From Anaerolineales bacterium (GTDB lineage: Bacteria > Chloroflexota > Anaerolineae > Anaerolineales > Villigracilaceae), in the NCBI GenBank assembly GCA_015075725.1, contig JABTTV010000001.1, positions 2,542,001 through 2,606,000 of the forward strand: 64,000 nucleotides of DNA, given 5' to 3'. Both the position numbers and the translations under genes were made by a program. Positions 40,639-50,564 of the stretch are shown piece by piece. Position 1 is the first letter of the stretch. The number at the start of each line of letters is the position of its first letter. Below the pieces are notes generated by a model. It saw nothing but the letters and a program-made list of their open reading frames with translations. It ran no database searches and was not told the DNA's origin.

Positions 40639-42120
40639 CTAAAAAATGTGGTGTTTGAAGATCTGCCAGGCTTTGCGCAGATAGAAGACGGGCAGTTCCC
40701 ATTTGGATGGGTAGGACTCATCCAGGATCCAGCGGCAGGCGCGCCGCATGATCTCGGTTGAATTGAAGGGACCGCCGATGGAATACTCCACGGTATGTCC
40801 GATGGAAATGAAACGGCACACGCCACGTGCGACCAGGAGGTCGCGTAATGGCTGCTTGAGAGTTTCGGGGTAGATGCCAACCGTCTGTGTGGAAGGATGG
40901 ATGCGATCCACGAGCTGAATGGGATCATCGAATGGGATGACCACCACAACTTTGTGCATGGGGAAGAAGTCGGGCAGTTCACCGGTCAGACTTACCACCA
41001 CAGCGCCTTCGTTCCTGTCCCCGCCGACCACGTAATAGAAATCATCCTGGGCGCGGGCGGCATTGATCTCATCGCGCAGGTCTGCCGGAAAATGCTTCGG
41101 CATGGCGCTCAAGGATGAGTCCTGCTGCTGCATGTGATCGTACAAGCGCCGGGCATATTCCATCGCCTGATCCGGAGACGCCTGCACAAAATGGAAACGC
41201 GATGAGCCGCAGGACTCCATGTTGAAGGAACCTGCATCTTTGGCGGTAAGCCTGGCGACCTTTTCGATTTCCGCATTGGATTGGAAGGCTTCACGTCCCA
41301 AAATGGAAATGCTGAACTTTGGACCAAGAGCAATGACATCGATGCCGGAGGCTTGCAGATTGCCGTGGTTGAGGGTTGAGTTGATGCCACCCAGCGCGCC
41401 GCCCCACGAGATGATCTTTTCCAGATAGCGCGGCTGGATCAGTTCGTGCTCGAAGTCGTGCAGTTCCTTTGACCAATACACGACCGAGAAATGTTTTGTG
41501 ACCGGATGATTCGGATCGACATCCATCATCGCGCCGACGATGGCAGAAGCGGTCAGCGGATCATTGGGCGTGACCTTGATGATGTTGTCCGATTTGATCA
41601 GCGCGGCACGGGCGATGCTCAGGGCCGCCACGACCGGGACATTGCCGGAGATGAAATGCAGGGTGCGCGCGCCATAGGCACGTCGCTTGGCGACCTTGTC
41701 CGCATAGGGCATCTCGACCCAGCCGTCCAGATACTTTGAGCCGATCTCGTTCTCGACCATTGTGCGCAAGGCCAGCTTCGAGAACACAACCGGGATCAGG
41801 TCATAGCTGCCGCGCACGATGGTCTCCGGCAGGGCGCTGAACGGAACGCTGAAACGACAAGCCTGCTCCATGCGGGCATGCTTGAGCGTCATGGCTTTGC
41901 CGGCTTCGGCAAGAAAGTCGATGATCTCACTGACACGTACAGAGGCAAAGTCGCGCTGGAGTTGAACGGGATCGGAGAGCACGATCCGGTCAAGTAGGGG
42001 ACGCGGGTCGGGGTAATGGAACTGATTTGTTCCGTCCCGGCTTCTGTACAGCAGATCCTGTGCGGTGACTTCCTGACCGCGCAGGATAAAGGGGATTTGG
42101 ATGGGATGATCGAATGACAT
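40639..42120 (-). CDS. LuxC-like acyl-CoA/acyl-protein reductase
   Basis: A 493-residue protein. It shows the aldehyde-dehydrogenase-type NAD(P) site of LuxC (FISGNVPVVAALS, LIKSDNIIKVTPNDP) and the catalytic cysteine in FNMESCGSSRFHF. A conserved SLTGELPDFFP and a Lux-type C-terminus RFISIGHTVEYS follow. The enzyme reduces an activated acyl group to fatty aldehyde. It is first in the operon LuxC, LuxE, membrane protein, MBL, and divergent from the DnaE-type polymerase gene. Confidence 0.85.
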   Translation of the reverse strand: MSFDHPIQIPFILRGQEVTAQDLLYRSRDGTNQFHYPDPRPLLDRIVLSDPVQLQRDFASVRVSEIIDFLAEAGKAMTLKHARMEQACRFSVPFSALPETIVRGSYDLIPVVFSKLALRTMVENEIGSKYLDGWVEMPYADKVAKRRAYGARTLHFISGNVPVVAALSIARAALIKSDNIIKVTPNDPLTASAIVGAMMDVDPNHPVTKHFSVVYWSKELHDFEHELIQPRYLEKIISWGGALGGINSTLNHGNLQASGIDVIALGPKFSISILGREAFQSNAEIEKVARLTAKDAGSFNMESCGSSRFHFVQASPDQAMEYARRLYDHMQQQDSSLSAMPKHFPADLRDEINAARAQDDFYYVVGGDRNEGAVVVSLTGELPDFFPMHKVVVVIPFDDPIQLVDRIHPSTQTVGIYPETLKQPLRDLLVARGVCRFISIGHTVEYSIGGPFNSTEIMRRACRWILDESYPSKWELPVFYLRKAWQIFKHHIF

Positions 42121-42201
42121 GCGCGGGATGATAGCGGGCCGGGCATGGGGGAGTACTGCTCATGTCGCTAATCAATGGCGGGAACGTTTACAATTGCCCT
42201 G

Positions 42202-45201
42202 ATGTACGTTCATCTCACGACCCACTCCGCCTTCTCTTTGCAGGAAGGCTTGATGACTCCCACTGATTTGGTACAGGCGGCAAAAGCCTGTGGCATGTCA
42301 GCTTTGGGTCTGACTGATCACCATCTACTGACAGGCACCATTGAATTCGTCAAAGCCTGCAAGGATGCCGGCATTCAACCAGTGATCGGGTTGGAGATTG
42401 ATCTGGAACAGGGGCCTCTTCAATTACTGGCAACCAGCACCGAAGGCTGGTCCAATCTTTGCCGGCTGAGCAGCGTGCTGGCTCTGCGTGACAATCCCGA
42501 TGCACCCTGTTTGTTGGAAACGCTTTTTCAATATTCCAAAGACCTGATCGCCTTATGTGAAAACCCGCAGGGATTACAGGATGGATTTGAAGATCGTTTG
42601 TATGTCCCCTTACGAAATGTGTCCAGCGCCGGCACATTATCCACGCAGGCACGCAAACTGGGATTGCCGACCGTGGTCGCGCATCCGGTCTATTACCAGA
42701 CCCCCGAGCAAGCCCGATTACAAAAAACGCTGGCTGCCATCCGGCTCAATCAAACGGTCACTACCATTCCTCAACATGCCCTTATCCCGGCAGATGCCTG
42801 GTTCATGCCACCCCAACTCATCGAAGAACGCTTCAAGGAATTTCCTGAAGCATTACACGCTACAACAGAAATTGCGGAGCGTTGCCGTTTCGATCTGCCG
42901 CTTGGCAAATCCCAAATGCCCATTGTTCCATTACCGGAAGGTCTAACCGCCACGCAACATTTACGTGACAAAGCCACAGCTGGAGCCATAGAACTCTATG
43001 GCGAGATCACACCACAGATCCAAACGCGCCTCGATCATGAACTCGAAGTAATCTCACATATGGGCTTCGAGCCGATCTTCTTGATCGTCGAGGACATCCT
43101 GAACTTTGCGCGAGCAACAGGCGTACCCTATTCCTCTCGTGGGTCGGCAGCCTCATCTCTTGTTGCTCATTGTCTCGGCATTACCAGTCCTGATCCCTTA
43201 CGCCTCAATTTGTATTTTGAACGCTTTCTCAACCCCGCACGTGTTACCCCTCCAGACATTGATACCGATTTGTGTTCCCGCAGACGTGACTCGGTCATCC
43301 GGCATGTCTTCGATACCTATGGCACTGACAAGGTGGCGATGGTGGGGACGATCAATCGCTATCGTCCACGCTCTGCGCTCGCGGATGTAGCCAAGGCATA
43401 TGGTCTCGAACCTGCCAAGGTGCGTGAACTAGCCAATCAATTGCCGCATGCCTGGTGGGCACGCTTCGAAGACTCTGAAGATGGAGAAGATGCGCCTTCT
43501 CCCTTTGCAGAGCTGCGAACCACCCATCCCAACCACCAATCCATCTTCGATGACGCCGAAGCCATATTGAAACTACCCCGTCATCTTTCCATGCATCCCG
43601 GAGGTGTGATCGTTGCACCTGGATTGCTTACTGATCTTGTTCCAGTCATGAACTCGGGCGGCAAAGGTGTTGTCATCACCCAACTCGATTTAGACTCCGT
43701 GGAAGCTTTGGGATTGGTGAAGATCGATCTCTTGGGTATTCGAGGTCTCACTGTTGTTGGCGACGTGGCGGAGTTCGTGCAACAAAGGAAACCCGAACAA
43801 TACGCAACACCACTAGCAGTCCTGGACTCTACGCCCTCCACCGATGAAGCCACCTCCATTCGCATTGAAAAGGGTGAGACCATTGGCTGCTTCCAGATCG
43901 AAAGTCCGGGGATGCGCGCGACCCTGCGCGAGATCCATGCCCGCACCGAAGATGACATCATGGCAGCTCTGGCGCTGTATCGTCCTGGTCCACTGACCGG
44001 TGGACTCAAGGATGCCTTTGTGAGGCGCTTTAAGGGCGAGGAACCCGTCCGCCATCTTCATCCAGCGCTTGCACCTTTGTTGGATGAAACTTTTGGAGTC
44101 ATCCTGTATCAGGAACAGGTCTTGCGCATCGCCAATGAACTGGCAGGTTTTAGTCTGGCAGAAGCCGACTTGCTGCGGCGGGCGATGAGTCATTTTGACC
44201 CAGGGAAGAAGATGCAGGAGTTGGAAAGAAAGTTCGTATCAGAAGTACAGGCGCGAAGTGGGATTCCCATCGAGACTGGCGAACGCATCTGGGAGATGAT
44301 GGCAGCCTTCGCCGGCTATGGCTTCCCCAAAGCCCATGCCGCCTCGTATGCCCGGATCGGCTGGCGTTCTGCTTGGTGCAAGGAATATTTTCCGGCAGAG
44401 TTCATGGCAGCGGTGCTTGCCAATTGGGGTGGGTATTACAGTCAGCGGGTTTATTTGAGCGAAGCCAGACGACTGGGCTTGAAGGTCCGCCCTCCGCATG
44501 TGAATTATTCACGGCATCAATTCTCGGCGCAAAAGATGATCGACTCGGAGGAGCGTGCGCTTTTTATGGGGCTGGGTCAGGTTAAGGAATTGACCCAACG
44601 TACGATTGGAAGAATTATCCAACATGCTCCATTCTATTCCCTCGATGATTTCCTTTCGCGCGTCGATCCACGCATGCAGGAAGCGGAACATCTCGCGAAG
44701 ATCGGGGCATTGGATGGTTTTGGAAATATCCCCGCGATATTGAAGCGACTACAAACCGGCGGCTGGCAGAGGGATCAGATGAGTCTCTTTGCCTGGTCGG
44801 ATGCCAGTGAAGAGGATTGGACCCTGCAACAAAAAGTGGATGCTCAATTGGAAATTCTCGGTGCCAGCCTCGAAGCCCATCCTCTTGAACTGGTGCAGGA
44901 GCAGATCGCGGGAACCCTTTCCACAATTGATGCCGTGGGTAAGATCGGTCGGCGTGTGACTGTTGCCGGGGTGCGTCAGACCTCGCGCCGCAGTCGGACT
45001 GCGAAAGGGGACTTGATGCTCTTCCTGACTATCGAAGACTTACAAGGGACTTTAGATGTGATTCTATTCCCGGACGTGTATCGAATCGCAAAATCCTTTC
45101 TGGATTCAAATCCACCTCTGTTGATCACAGGGGTGATGGAGATAGACAAAGAAGGTGGAGAACCTTATTTACGGGCAGAAAAAGTAGCTTCCATTCCCTA
45201 A
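42202..45201 (+). CDS. dnaE: DNA polymerase III alpha subunit, short DnaE type
   Basis: Start at MYVHLTTHS, since the PHP domain begins there. The 999-residue enzyme is shorter than most DnaE1 (about 1160). It has a PHP domain (HLTTHSAFS, LGLTDHH), the palm acids in PPDIDTDLCSRRRD, GCFQIESPGMR, YRPGPLTGG, YQEQVLRIA, FPKAHAASYA and a C-terminal OB fold (VTVAGVRQTSRRSRTAKGD). NRYRPRSALADVAKAYGL recalls the error-prone ImuC/DnaE2 type. No imuA or imuB is near. With the DnaN and SSB at 58-60 kb it could replicate the element. Confidence 0.9.
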   Translation: MYVHLTTHSAFSLQEGLMTPTDLVQAAKACGMSALGLTDHHLLTGTIEFVKACKDAGIQPVIGLEIDLEQGPLQLLATSTEGWSNLCRLSSVLALRDNPDAPCLLETLFQYSKDLIALCENPQGLQDGFEDRLYVPLRNVSSAGTLSTQARKLGLPTVVAHPVYYQTPEQARLQKTLAAIRLNQTVTTIPQHALIPADAWFMPPQLIEERFKEFPEALHATTEIAERCRFDLPLGKSQMPIVPLPEGLTATQHLRDKATAGAIELYGEITPQIQTRLDHELEVISHMGFEPIFLIVEDILNFARATGVPYSSRGSAASSLVAHCLGITSPDPLRLNLYFERFLNPARVTPPDIDTDLCSRRRDSVIRHVFDTYGTDKVAMVGTINRYRPRSALADVAKAYGLEPAKVRELANQLPHAWWARFEDSEDGEDAPSPFAELRTTHPNHQSIFDDAEAILKLPRHLSMHPGGVIVAPGLLTDLVPVMNSGGKGVVITQLDLDSVEALGLVKIDLLGIRGLTVVGDVAEFVQQRKPEQYATPLAVLDSTPSTDEATSIRIEKGETIGCFQIESPGMRATLREIHARTEDDIMAALALYRPGPLTGGLKDAFVRRFKGEEPVRHLHPALAPLLDETFGVILYQEQVLRIANELAGFSLAEADLLRRAMSHFDPGKKMQELERKFVSEVQARSGIPIETGERIWEMMAAFAGYGFPKAHAASYARIGWRSAWCKEYFPAEFMAAVLANWGGYYSQRVYLSEARRLGLKVRPPHVNYSRHQFSAQKMIDSEERALFMGLGQVKELTQRTIGRIIQHAPFYSLDDFLSRVDPRMQEAEHLAKIGALDGFGNIPAILKRLQTGGWQRDQMSLFAWSDASEEDWTLQQKVDAQLEILGASLEAHPLELVQEQIAGTLSTIDAVGKIGRRVTVAGVRQTSRRSRTAKGDLMLFLTIEDLQGTLDVILFPDVYRIAKSFLDSNPPLLITGVMEIDKEGGEPYLRAEKVASIP

Positions 45202-45438
45202 TTTGATATATGGTTTGTTTCTAATCATAAGACCCGCTGGGTTGATTGAAATATATTTGAAGGCTACATCATCGCCCGCATAGTGGGTAACCGTATTGGA
45301 TCGGGAATGGTGAAGATGTTCACCCAGAAAAAAAGTCCAAGGCATAGAAAACTGCTTAGGATGTGCATAAGCGCTATGTACAATCCCCATCGTCAGGTAG
45401 TAGCTTTCTTTACACTTTGTTAGGGGTGTTTTACAGAA

Positions 45439-46017
45439 TTAATATCTTTTTGAAAATGTTCCTGTTGCGCTATTGTACTCGTCTTCATTGTTACCCGAAT
45501 CTACAAAAATGCTTTCTACATGAAAAGAAAAAACATCTAAAAAGCCTTTCTTGTTCAAGCGACTTAATGCTTTTTCTTGTAATTCATTATTAACTTCTAA
45601 TTCTTCAAAAAAATATTCTTGTGCTTTTAGGAAATCAAGAGAAAATTGACGACGATTAAGGTAGAACCATCCATTTCTTTGCGAAACAGGCGTTAAGTGT
45701 TTTTCGCCAGCATTACGGGTAAATAAGAAACTTTTACCTTCGTACTCTTTAATGATGTAATCATGGGCAAGCCCATTGCGAATACATTTGTAAAGTGTCA
45801 CAGCATGGGTAGAATACTCTGGCATAAACGCGTCAATAAAAGCCTTGAAAGTTTCATCATCACTTTTCCTTCCTGCATAATAGCCGCTCAACGACTCGAT
45901 ACCGACAACAGTTAAAATGATTACTCCTACTTCAACTTCTGCATTTAATGCCTTCTTCAAATCTTGAACGATAAATTTCTCGAAACTTTCTCTGAATCTG
46001 CGCCACATAATTTCCAT
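45439..46017 (-). CDS. HEPN-motif protein in an A+T-rich islet
   Basis: A 192-residue, mostly helical protein. It has the motif CIRNGLAHDY, i.e. RN-x3-H, as in HEPN ribonucleases of toxin and defence systems. AAGGGA precedes the ATG, 15 bp after the stop of the TPR/HEAT gene. Codon use is far more A+T-rich than the flanks, suggesting recent transfer. A toxin or anti-phage role is inferred from the motif; the match is short. Confidence 0.5.
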   Translation of the reverse strand: MEIMWRRFRESFEKFIVQDLKKALNAEVEVGVIILTVVGIESLSGYYAGRKSDDETFKAFIDAFMPEYSTHAVTLYKCIRNGLAHDYIIKEYEGKSFLFTRNAGEKHLTPVSQRNGWFYLNRRQFSLDFLKAQEYFFEELEVNNELQEKALSRLNKKGFLDVFSFHVESIFVDSGNNEDEYNSATGTFSKRY

Positions 46018-46032
46018 AAAATCCCTTCCCTT

Positions 46033-47937
46033 TTAATCGGATTCTAGAAGAAATTCATTGTTGCTACCTTCTTCGTCATCACTATCGTCGTCAACGTCAT
46101 CATCATCGAACTCAACAGTGATAGTAGCCGCAACAAAACCATCCGAAAGTTCTATTCCTTCGAGCATTTTCTGTATTTTCTCAGTAACACTTGTCTTTAT
46201 AACCTCATCTAATTTGGCAAAAAAATCTTTCATGATAGGGCTTAAATTAGTTTTGCGTATGTAATTTTTCCGATCATGATCTACATACTCAGATCCTGGG
46301 GCTTCAGTTTTAATTAATGTTCTAATTAATTCAATGGTGTTACCAGCGCCTAACTGCTCTAAATTTCTTGTTAGTGATTTCAATTTATAAAGTGCTTCGC
46401 CTGCGTCTTCTTCTGCTAACACTGCCTCAATATCAGCCTGAAGTGCAAAGCAATAATCGCTATCGCTGGCTGGCGAGTATTCTCGAAATCCCAAATCTGA
46501 CCAGAACCAAGAAGCCATTTCTTGCGAGAGAGGCTTTTGATATTTTTCAGGCAATATAGAGAAGATGGACTTAATTAACTCGAAAGCCCTGCCGTAGTCT
46601 CTGGTTTCTGCGCATGAGCGAGCAAGAAGAATCACAACATCTAAATATTTAGAGTCCGATTTATCAATTCGAGGTAATAAACTCTCCAAAAGAATCCGCG
46701 CCTGTTGATAGTTTTCGTCTTTGAAAAATGCTTTTTTAGATTGGTCAAGTAATTCCTTTGGCGTGACGGCATTACTCGAAGATGTCTGATAACTAATTCG
46801 TTTTTTGAGGTAAGAAATACTTTCATCCAAAATTGCACGTCCGCCAATTGTTCTTGCTTCAAATTTCTCTAATACAGCAAGGACTTTTTCGTCCCCAACT
46901 TTCGACAACGAGGTCATCGCAGCAAAACTGACATCCCAGTAATAACCAAAATTTAGCAAAACAATAAGCGCGTCTATAGATTTTGAATCTGCATAACTGC
47001 CGAGCGAATCTGCTATTTGGCAAAGAGGTTCACGGGCTTTGGGTAGTATTTTGGGAAAATAGTCATACGGATTTGCGTATTCAAGGATATTGCTCCATTG
47101 ACCTTTTTGCTTCCATTCATTAATTTGTGCGTGAGATGGAATTTGCGCCGGTTTCGAGTATTTGTACTCGGATGATTTAGGAGTGCTGGATTGACCCTGA
47201 AACTTTGACCTTTGCGGAAAGCCTAACGCTTTCGAAATTCTCACTGCCCCAGCCAATTCTGGATTAAGCTTGTAAGCATGACTTAAATGTATGCGAGCCT
47301 GCTCGTCATCTCCATTCTCGTGATACGCTTCCGCCATAAATTTATAAATATAATCATGTGTACCCCCAAGTTCTATAACACGGCGCAAGTGTTCTATGCG
47401 TACAGATGGTTTTGTTTTGGCTTTAGTTATGGGGTCTTCGTATTGTGCCCAAGCATAATGCGAATGATATAACTCAGACTTGATAGAAGGCAAATCTAAA
47501 CCTGTTTTGAGAGCGTTTTCAAGAATTTGAATACCTTCATTTGCTTTTTGTTCACCAAAAAGAAATTGCTTCCATTTAATTAGAGTATCAGATGCTTTTT
47601 CTTTATTTATAGTATCGAAGTCTATTTCTTTATTTAGAGTATAAAAGGCTTCGTCTTTTTCTTCCAATTCCAAAGACAACAATAATGGCGCAAAATCAAT
47701 TACGATTGGATTAATCAAAACATCTTTTATCGCTTCTTGTTGTTCAACCCTAAACACAGCATGGATAAGCCGCAATACTGCTGTTAGATCAGAAGGGTTT
47801 TCTCGAAATTTCTCCCATGTAGTTCGAAAGGTATTCCTACGTTTAGCAATATGTTCAAGGTCAATTCCGCTAAATAAATTTCCAATGTCGAAATTCATAT
47901 TTTTATATAAATCTTCAATTGACATCTTGTTTTGCAT
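46033..47937 (-). CDS. TPR/HEAT-repeat protein with acidic tail
   Basis: Start at MQNKMSIE, with AAGGA upstream. The 634-residue protein is helical. TPR-like repeats (YKFMAEAYHENGDDEQARIH) are followed by HEAT-like repeats (DSKSIDALIVLLNFG, WDVSFAAMTSLSKVGDEKV). It ends in a strongly acidic tail (DDDDVDDDSDDEEG). Family not recognised. It is cotranscribed with the HEPN-motif protein and, like it, A+T-rich. It may be a sensor or scaffold of a two-gene defence or stress system. Confidence 0.6.
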   Translation of the reverse strand: MQNKMSIEDLYKNMNFDIGNLFSGIDLEHIAKRRNTFRTTWEKFRENPSDLTAVLRLIHAVFRVEQQEAIKDVLINPIVIDFAPLLLSLELEEKDEAFYTLNKEIDFDTINKEKASDTLIKWKQFLFGEQKANEGIQILENALKTGLDLPSIKSELYHSHYAWAQYEDPITKAKTKPSVRIEHLRRVIELGGTHDYIYKFMAEAYHENGDDEQARIHLSHAYKLNPELAGAVRISKALGFPQRSKFQGQSSTPKSSEYKYSKPAQIPSHAQINEWKQKGQWSNILEYANPYDYFPKILPKAREPLCQIADSLGSYADSKSIDALIVLLNFGYYWDVSFAAMTSLSKVGDEKVLAVLEKFEARTIGGRAILDESISYLKKRISYQTSSSNAVTPKELLDQSKKAFFKDENYQQARILLESLLPRIDKSDSKYLDVVILLARSCAETRDYGRAFELIKSIFSILPEKYQKPLSQEMASWFWSDLGFREYSPASDSDYCFALQADIEAVLAEEDAGEALYKLKSLTRNLEQLGAGNTIELIRTLIKTEAPGSEYVDHDRKNYIRKTNLSPIMKDFFAKLDEVIKTSVTEKIQKMLEGIELSDGFVAATITVEFDDDDVDDDSDDEEGSNNEFLLESD

Positions 47938-48295
47938 TGTTAGATTCCTTTTTCTCTCATACAACCCATAAAGACAATGCTTATCCCTTTTATGGATACG
48001 ACGTCAGCACCCAAGTACACTTTAACCGAACCATTCGGATTTTTGCCCCCTGGGGGTATTATGCCGAACAGTTCGGTTTAGCATACTTTGTACGGATAGA
48101 ATAAATTATATGCCACTCCTGCCAAAATTTGTACCAAAGCGACAGATCAGAATTATCTCATAGCCAAGGAAGAAACTCTCCGGGTAATCACGAGAAGCGA
48201 TCTAAACCAAATACACCCATTTTCTTCAAAATGGTGCTGTTGCTGTCAACATCCTTCTGAATTAAATCGACAATCCTTGGAACATATTACTCAAA
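47938..48295. other. 358-bp intergenic region with a 55-bp nested palindrome
   Basis: The stretch 48024-48078 is a large imperfect palindrome centred on 48051. Outer arms are CCGAAC-C-ATTCGG (48026-48038) and CCGAAC-A-GTTCGG (48064-48076). Midway between them is CCCCC-T-GGGGG (48046-48056). It sits about 90 bp upstream of the TPR/HEAT start. It may be an operator pair, a hairpin RNA or a mobile-element end. The rest (48080-48295) shows nothing I can assign. Confidence 0.55.
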
Positions 48296-48850
48296 CTATG
48301 TCCTGTATTCCAAATTGGGGTTGAGCACCCAGCGGGTCAAGCCTTCAATTGCATTCCGATCAAGATACCTAATCCGTAATCCAAAGCCGGCACACAATCC
48401 CGCGAGCCCTTCCCACCAGGCGACCCATTCGCTTCCACTCAGGGCTTTGCCTTCATCACCTGGCAATACAAACTCCAATACAGTTCGCCGTACAAAGGGA
48501 AGTGGATATTCCTGCACGGCAAGGGATAAGCCCTGATGCAAAATATCCAAGCCCTCTGTACCAGGAGTGTTCCATCGTTGAACCTGATTCTGGAATTCCA
48601 ACCTCGGTTCCGGGTCGGGCCAGAACAATTGGAGTAAACGTAATGTCCAGCCAGGTTGGATCGAGGAGAGAATGGACTTGTATGCCTCCTGAGGTCGCAC
48701 ATCGGGACGATCCGGGTCGGCATACACTTCGGCAAACAGGCGCCGGGTGTCATCCTCGCCGATCAATGCTGAGTGATTGCCGACCTGCGCAAACCCTTTA
48801 CTCAACACAAAGGCATGGGTGGTTCCCACATGATTCATTGGAAACTCCAT
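48296..48850 (-). CDS. Unknown protein of the Cpa-type cluster
   Basis: A 184-residue protein. Parts recall the N-terminal domains of conjugation ATPases (THAFVLSKGFAQVGNHSALIGED, TLRLLQLFWPDP), which bind partner subunits, but there is no P-loop. Not assigned. It ends the minus-strand run with CpaF, CpaE and CpaB homologues and overlaps the preceding gene by 16 bp. Confidence 0.5.
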   Translation of the reverse strand: MEFPMNHVGTTHAFVLSKGFAQVGNHSALIGEDDTRRLFAEVYADPDRPDVRPQEAYKSILSSIQPGWTLRLLQLFWPDPEPRLEFQNQVQRWNTPGTEGLDILHQGLSLAVQEYPLPFVRRTVLEFVLPGDEGKALSGSEWVAWWEGLAGLCAGFGLRIRYLDRNAIEGLTRWVLNPNLEYRT

Positions 48851-49110
48851 GACTTAAGGTCCGCCTTCACTTGCAGGAGGGCGATATCAACGTCTGCTTC
48901 CTGCAGTTTTTCCGAATCGATACAAGGATTTATCTCCTGTAACAGATCGGAAAACGCACTTGTAAGATGATTATCCGGGCGAACACGATAGCGTTGAATA
49001 GCCTCTTCCGCCCCGGTTTGGTTGACCAGGGCGTCTGCAGGAATGGACTTCAACATGATCTCAAAGCCTCTTGCAATCATTTGAGGCAGTCGTTTCGATC
49101 TTTTTGCCAT
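48835..49110 (-). CDS. Unknown small protein after CpaF-like gene
   Basis: A 91-residue, mainly helical soluble protein with a basic N-terminus (MAKRSKRLPQMIARGF). Not recognised. It lies 9 bp after the CpaF-like stop, with GGAGAC in its leader, and overlaps the next gene. Confidence 0.5.
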   Translation of the reverse strand: MAKRSKRLPQMIARGFEIMLKSIPADALVNQTGAEEAIQRYRVRPDNHLTSAFSDLLQEINPCIDSEKLQEADVDIALLQVKADLKSWSFQ

Positions 49111-49119
49111 ATGGGTCTC

Positions 49120-50562
49120 CTATGGTTTGAATATGGCTTCAGAAATATTCATGTCCGTGGCACGAAAGCCAGGACGCATGGGACGATTGCCGGTGGGAAC
49201 GAGTCCCTTGCCGGCTTCATACTTGAACAACGGGGAAAACGAGGGACGTGCAGCAGTCCGTTCTACGATGGTGGAGACCTCCACGATCTCACGCACGATC
49301 TGTCCATGTTGTGGATTGCGCTCTATGTACACGGCTGCCGTTACCGCTTCCGCAAAGGACTGCGCGATCTGGATCTCGGACATGCGCGCTGCATCCGGAT
49401 GCGCCTGCACCACCTGCAAAAAGCGCGGCCAGACATGCTCGGCGCTGGTGGCGTGGATGGTGAAAGCAGAATGTCCATGCCCGGTCGCGGCGGCACGGAC
49501 CAATTCCCATGCTTCGGCTCCACGCGCTTCGCCGATCACGACCCCATGCGGACGGGAACGCAAAGCAGAACGGATCAGGTCATACATGGTGACCGGAGGT
49601 GGTCCACCACGAATTTCAGGGCGGGTCACAGTATAGATAATGTTGCCCGTATCAGTTTTGCCATCGCCGTTCCAACCATTGAGGATAATTTCATTACTGT
49701 CTTCCACGATAAACAAACGGATCGCGCCACGCGGGTAATAATCCAGCATCTCCTGCAGAATTCTTTGCCCCACAAAGGTCTTGCCCGAACCCGTTGTGCC
49801 AGCGATGACGAGCGTCCCCCCATGCACCATGACACTCAATAAATAGTTCGCAGCTTCGGGTGTGAGGATGCCGTTGCCACGCGGGAAATCCTTCGGATCG
49901 AACTTTGGACGTGGGACAGGGGGGAGTCGGTTCTGACACAACAATGCCAGACTGCCTTGAGTCAGATCAGATGCTGTTCGATAGTTAGAAACACGCAAGG
50001 TGATCGTGTCTCCATAGGGTGATGCGGGTGGCATAACGTAATTGATACGCACACCTTTTCTTCGCACACTTCCATCGACAAGCGGAACCATGACTTGCAA
50101 CATGGCATCGGCAACCGGGTAATCGGGTGTCGGAGCGCGCTGCCCGGCGCGGTCGATCATGACTCGCAATGCATCGCCGATCCCATCCGGCGCGGGACCG
50201 GCATGTTCCCATCCGTTGCTGGTTGTGTATACATAGATATGCCCCAAGTTGATGGCGATGTCTTCAATATCAGAACGGGCGATCAGTTCCAGCAAAGGAC
50301 CCATGCCGGATAGTTCCCCGATCAGCCGCAGGATGTATTCCTTGGGTAAAGAGACGCCCGCATCGACGGCACGAAGACTCACTTCCTCGAAGACCTGACG
50401 AGCCAGCACTTCGATCTCTGTGGAGGTCAGACTCTTCTGCAACGACTCAATCGCCTTCTTTGCACGTCCTTCCTCAGCAAGAACATTCCACCAGCGCTCC
50501 ATCTCATCCGAGGATCGTACCTCCGAGACGGGCTTCATTGTTTTGCCTGCAATATCGAACAT
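49120..50562 (-). CDS. CpaF/TadA/VirB11-family ATPase
   Basis: Start at MFDIAG, where AAGGG precedes and the CpaE stop is 2 nt upstream. The 480-residue ATPase has the CpaF domain order: LIGELSGMGPLLELIARSDIEDIAIN, Walker A IAGTTGSGKTF, Asp box LFIVEDSNE, Walker B region VVIGEARGAEAWEL, and a His box GHGHSAFTIHATSA. CpaF hexamers drive pilus or secretion machines. Here it may serve the T4SS rather than a Flp pilus, because no pilin or TadB/C is visible. Confidence 0.9.
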   Translation of the reverse strand: MFDIAGKTMKPVSEVRSSDEMERWWNVLAEEGRAKKAIESLQKSLTSTEIEVLARQVFEEVSLRAVDAGVSLPKEYILRLIGELSGMGPLLELIARSDIEDIAINLGHIYVYTTSNGWEHAGPAPDGIGDALRVMIDRAGQRAPTPDYPVADAMLQVMVPLVDGSVRRKGVRINYVMPPASPYGDTITLRVSNYRTASDLTQGSLALLCQNRLPPVPRPKFDPKDFPRGNGILTPEAANYLLSVMVHGGTLVIAGTTGSGKTFVGQRILQEMLDYYPRGAIRLFIVEDSNEIILNGWNGDGKTDTGNIIYTVTRPEIRGGPPPVTMYDLIRSALRSRPHGVVIGEARGAEAWELVRAAATGHGHSAFTIHATSAEHVWPRFLQVVQAHPDAARMSEIQIAQSFAEAVTAAVYIERNPQHGQIVREIVEVSTIVERTAARPSFSPLFKYEAGKGLVPTGNRPMRPGFRATDMNISEAIFKP

Positions 50563-50564
50563 GT

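Noticed and set aside
48026..48076. LexA/SOS boxes, because CCGAAC and GTTCGG resemble CGAAC-n4-GTTCG
   Set aside because: The half-site spacer is one base, not four, and the sites form part of a larger nested palindrome.
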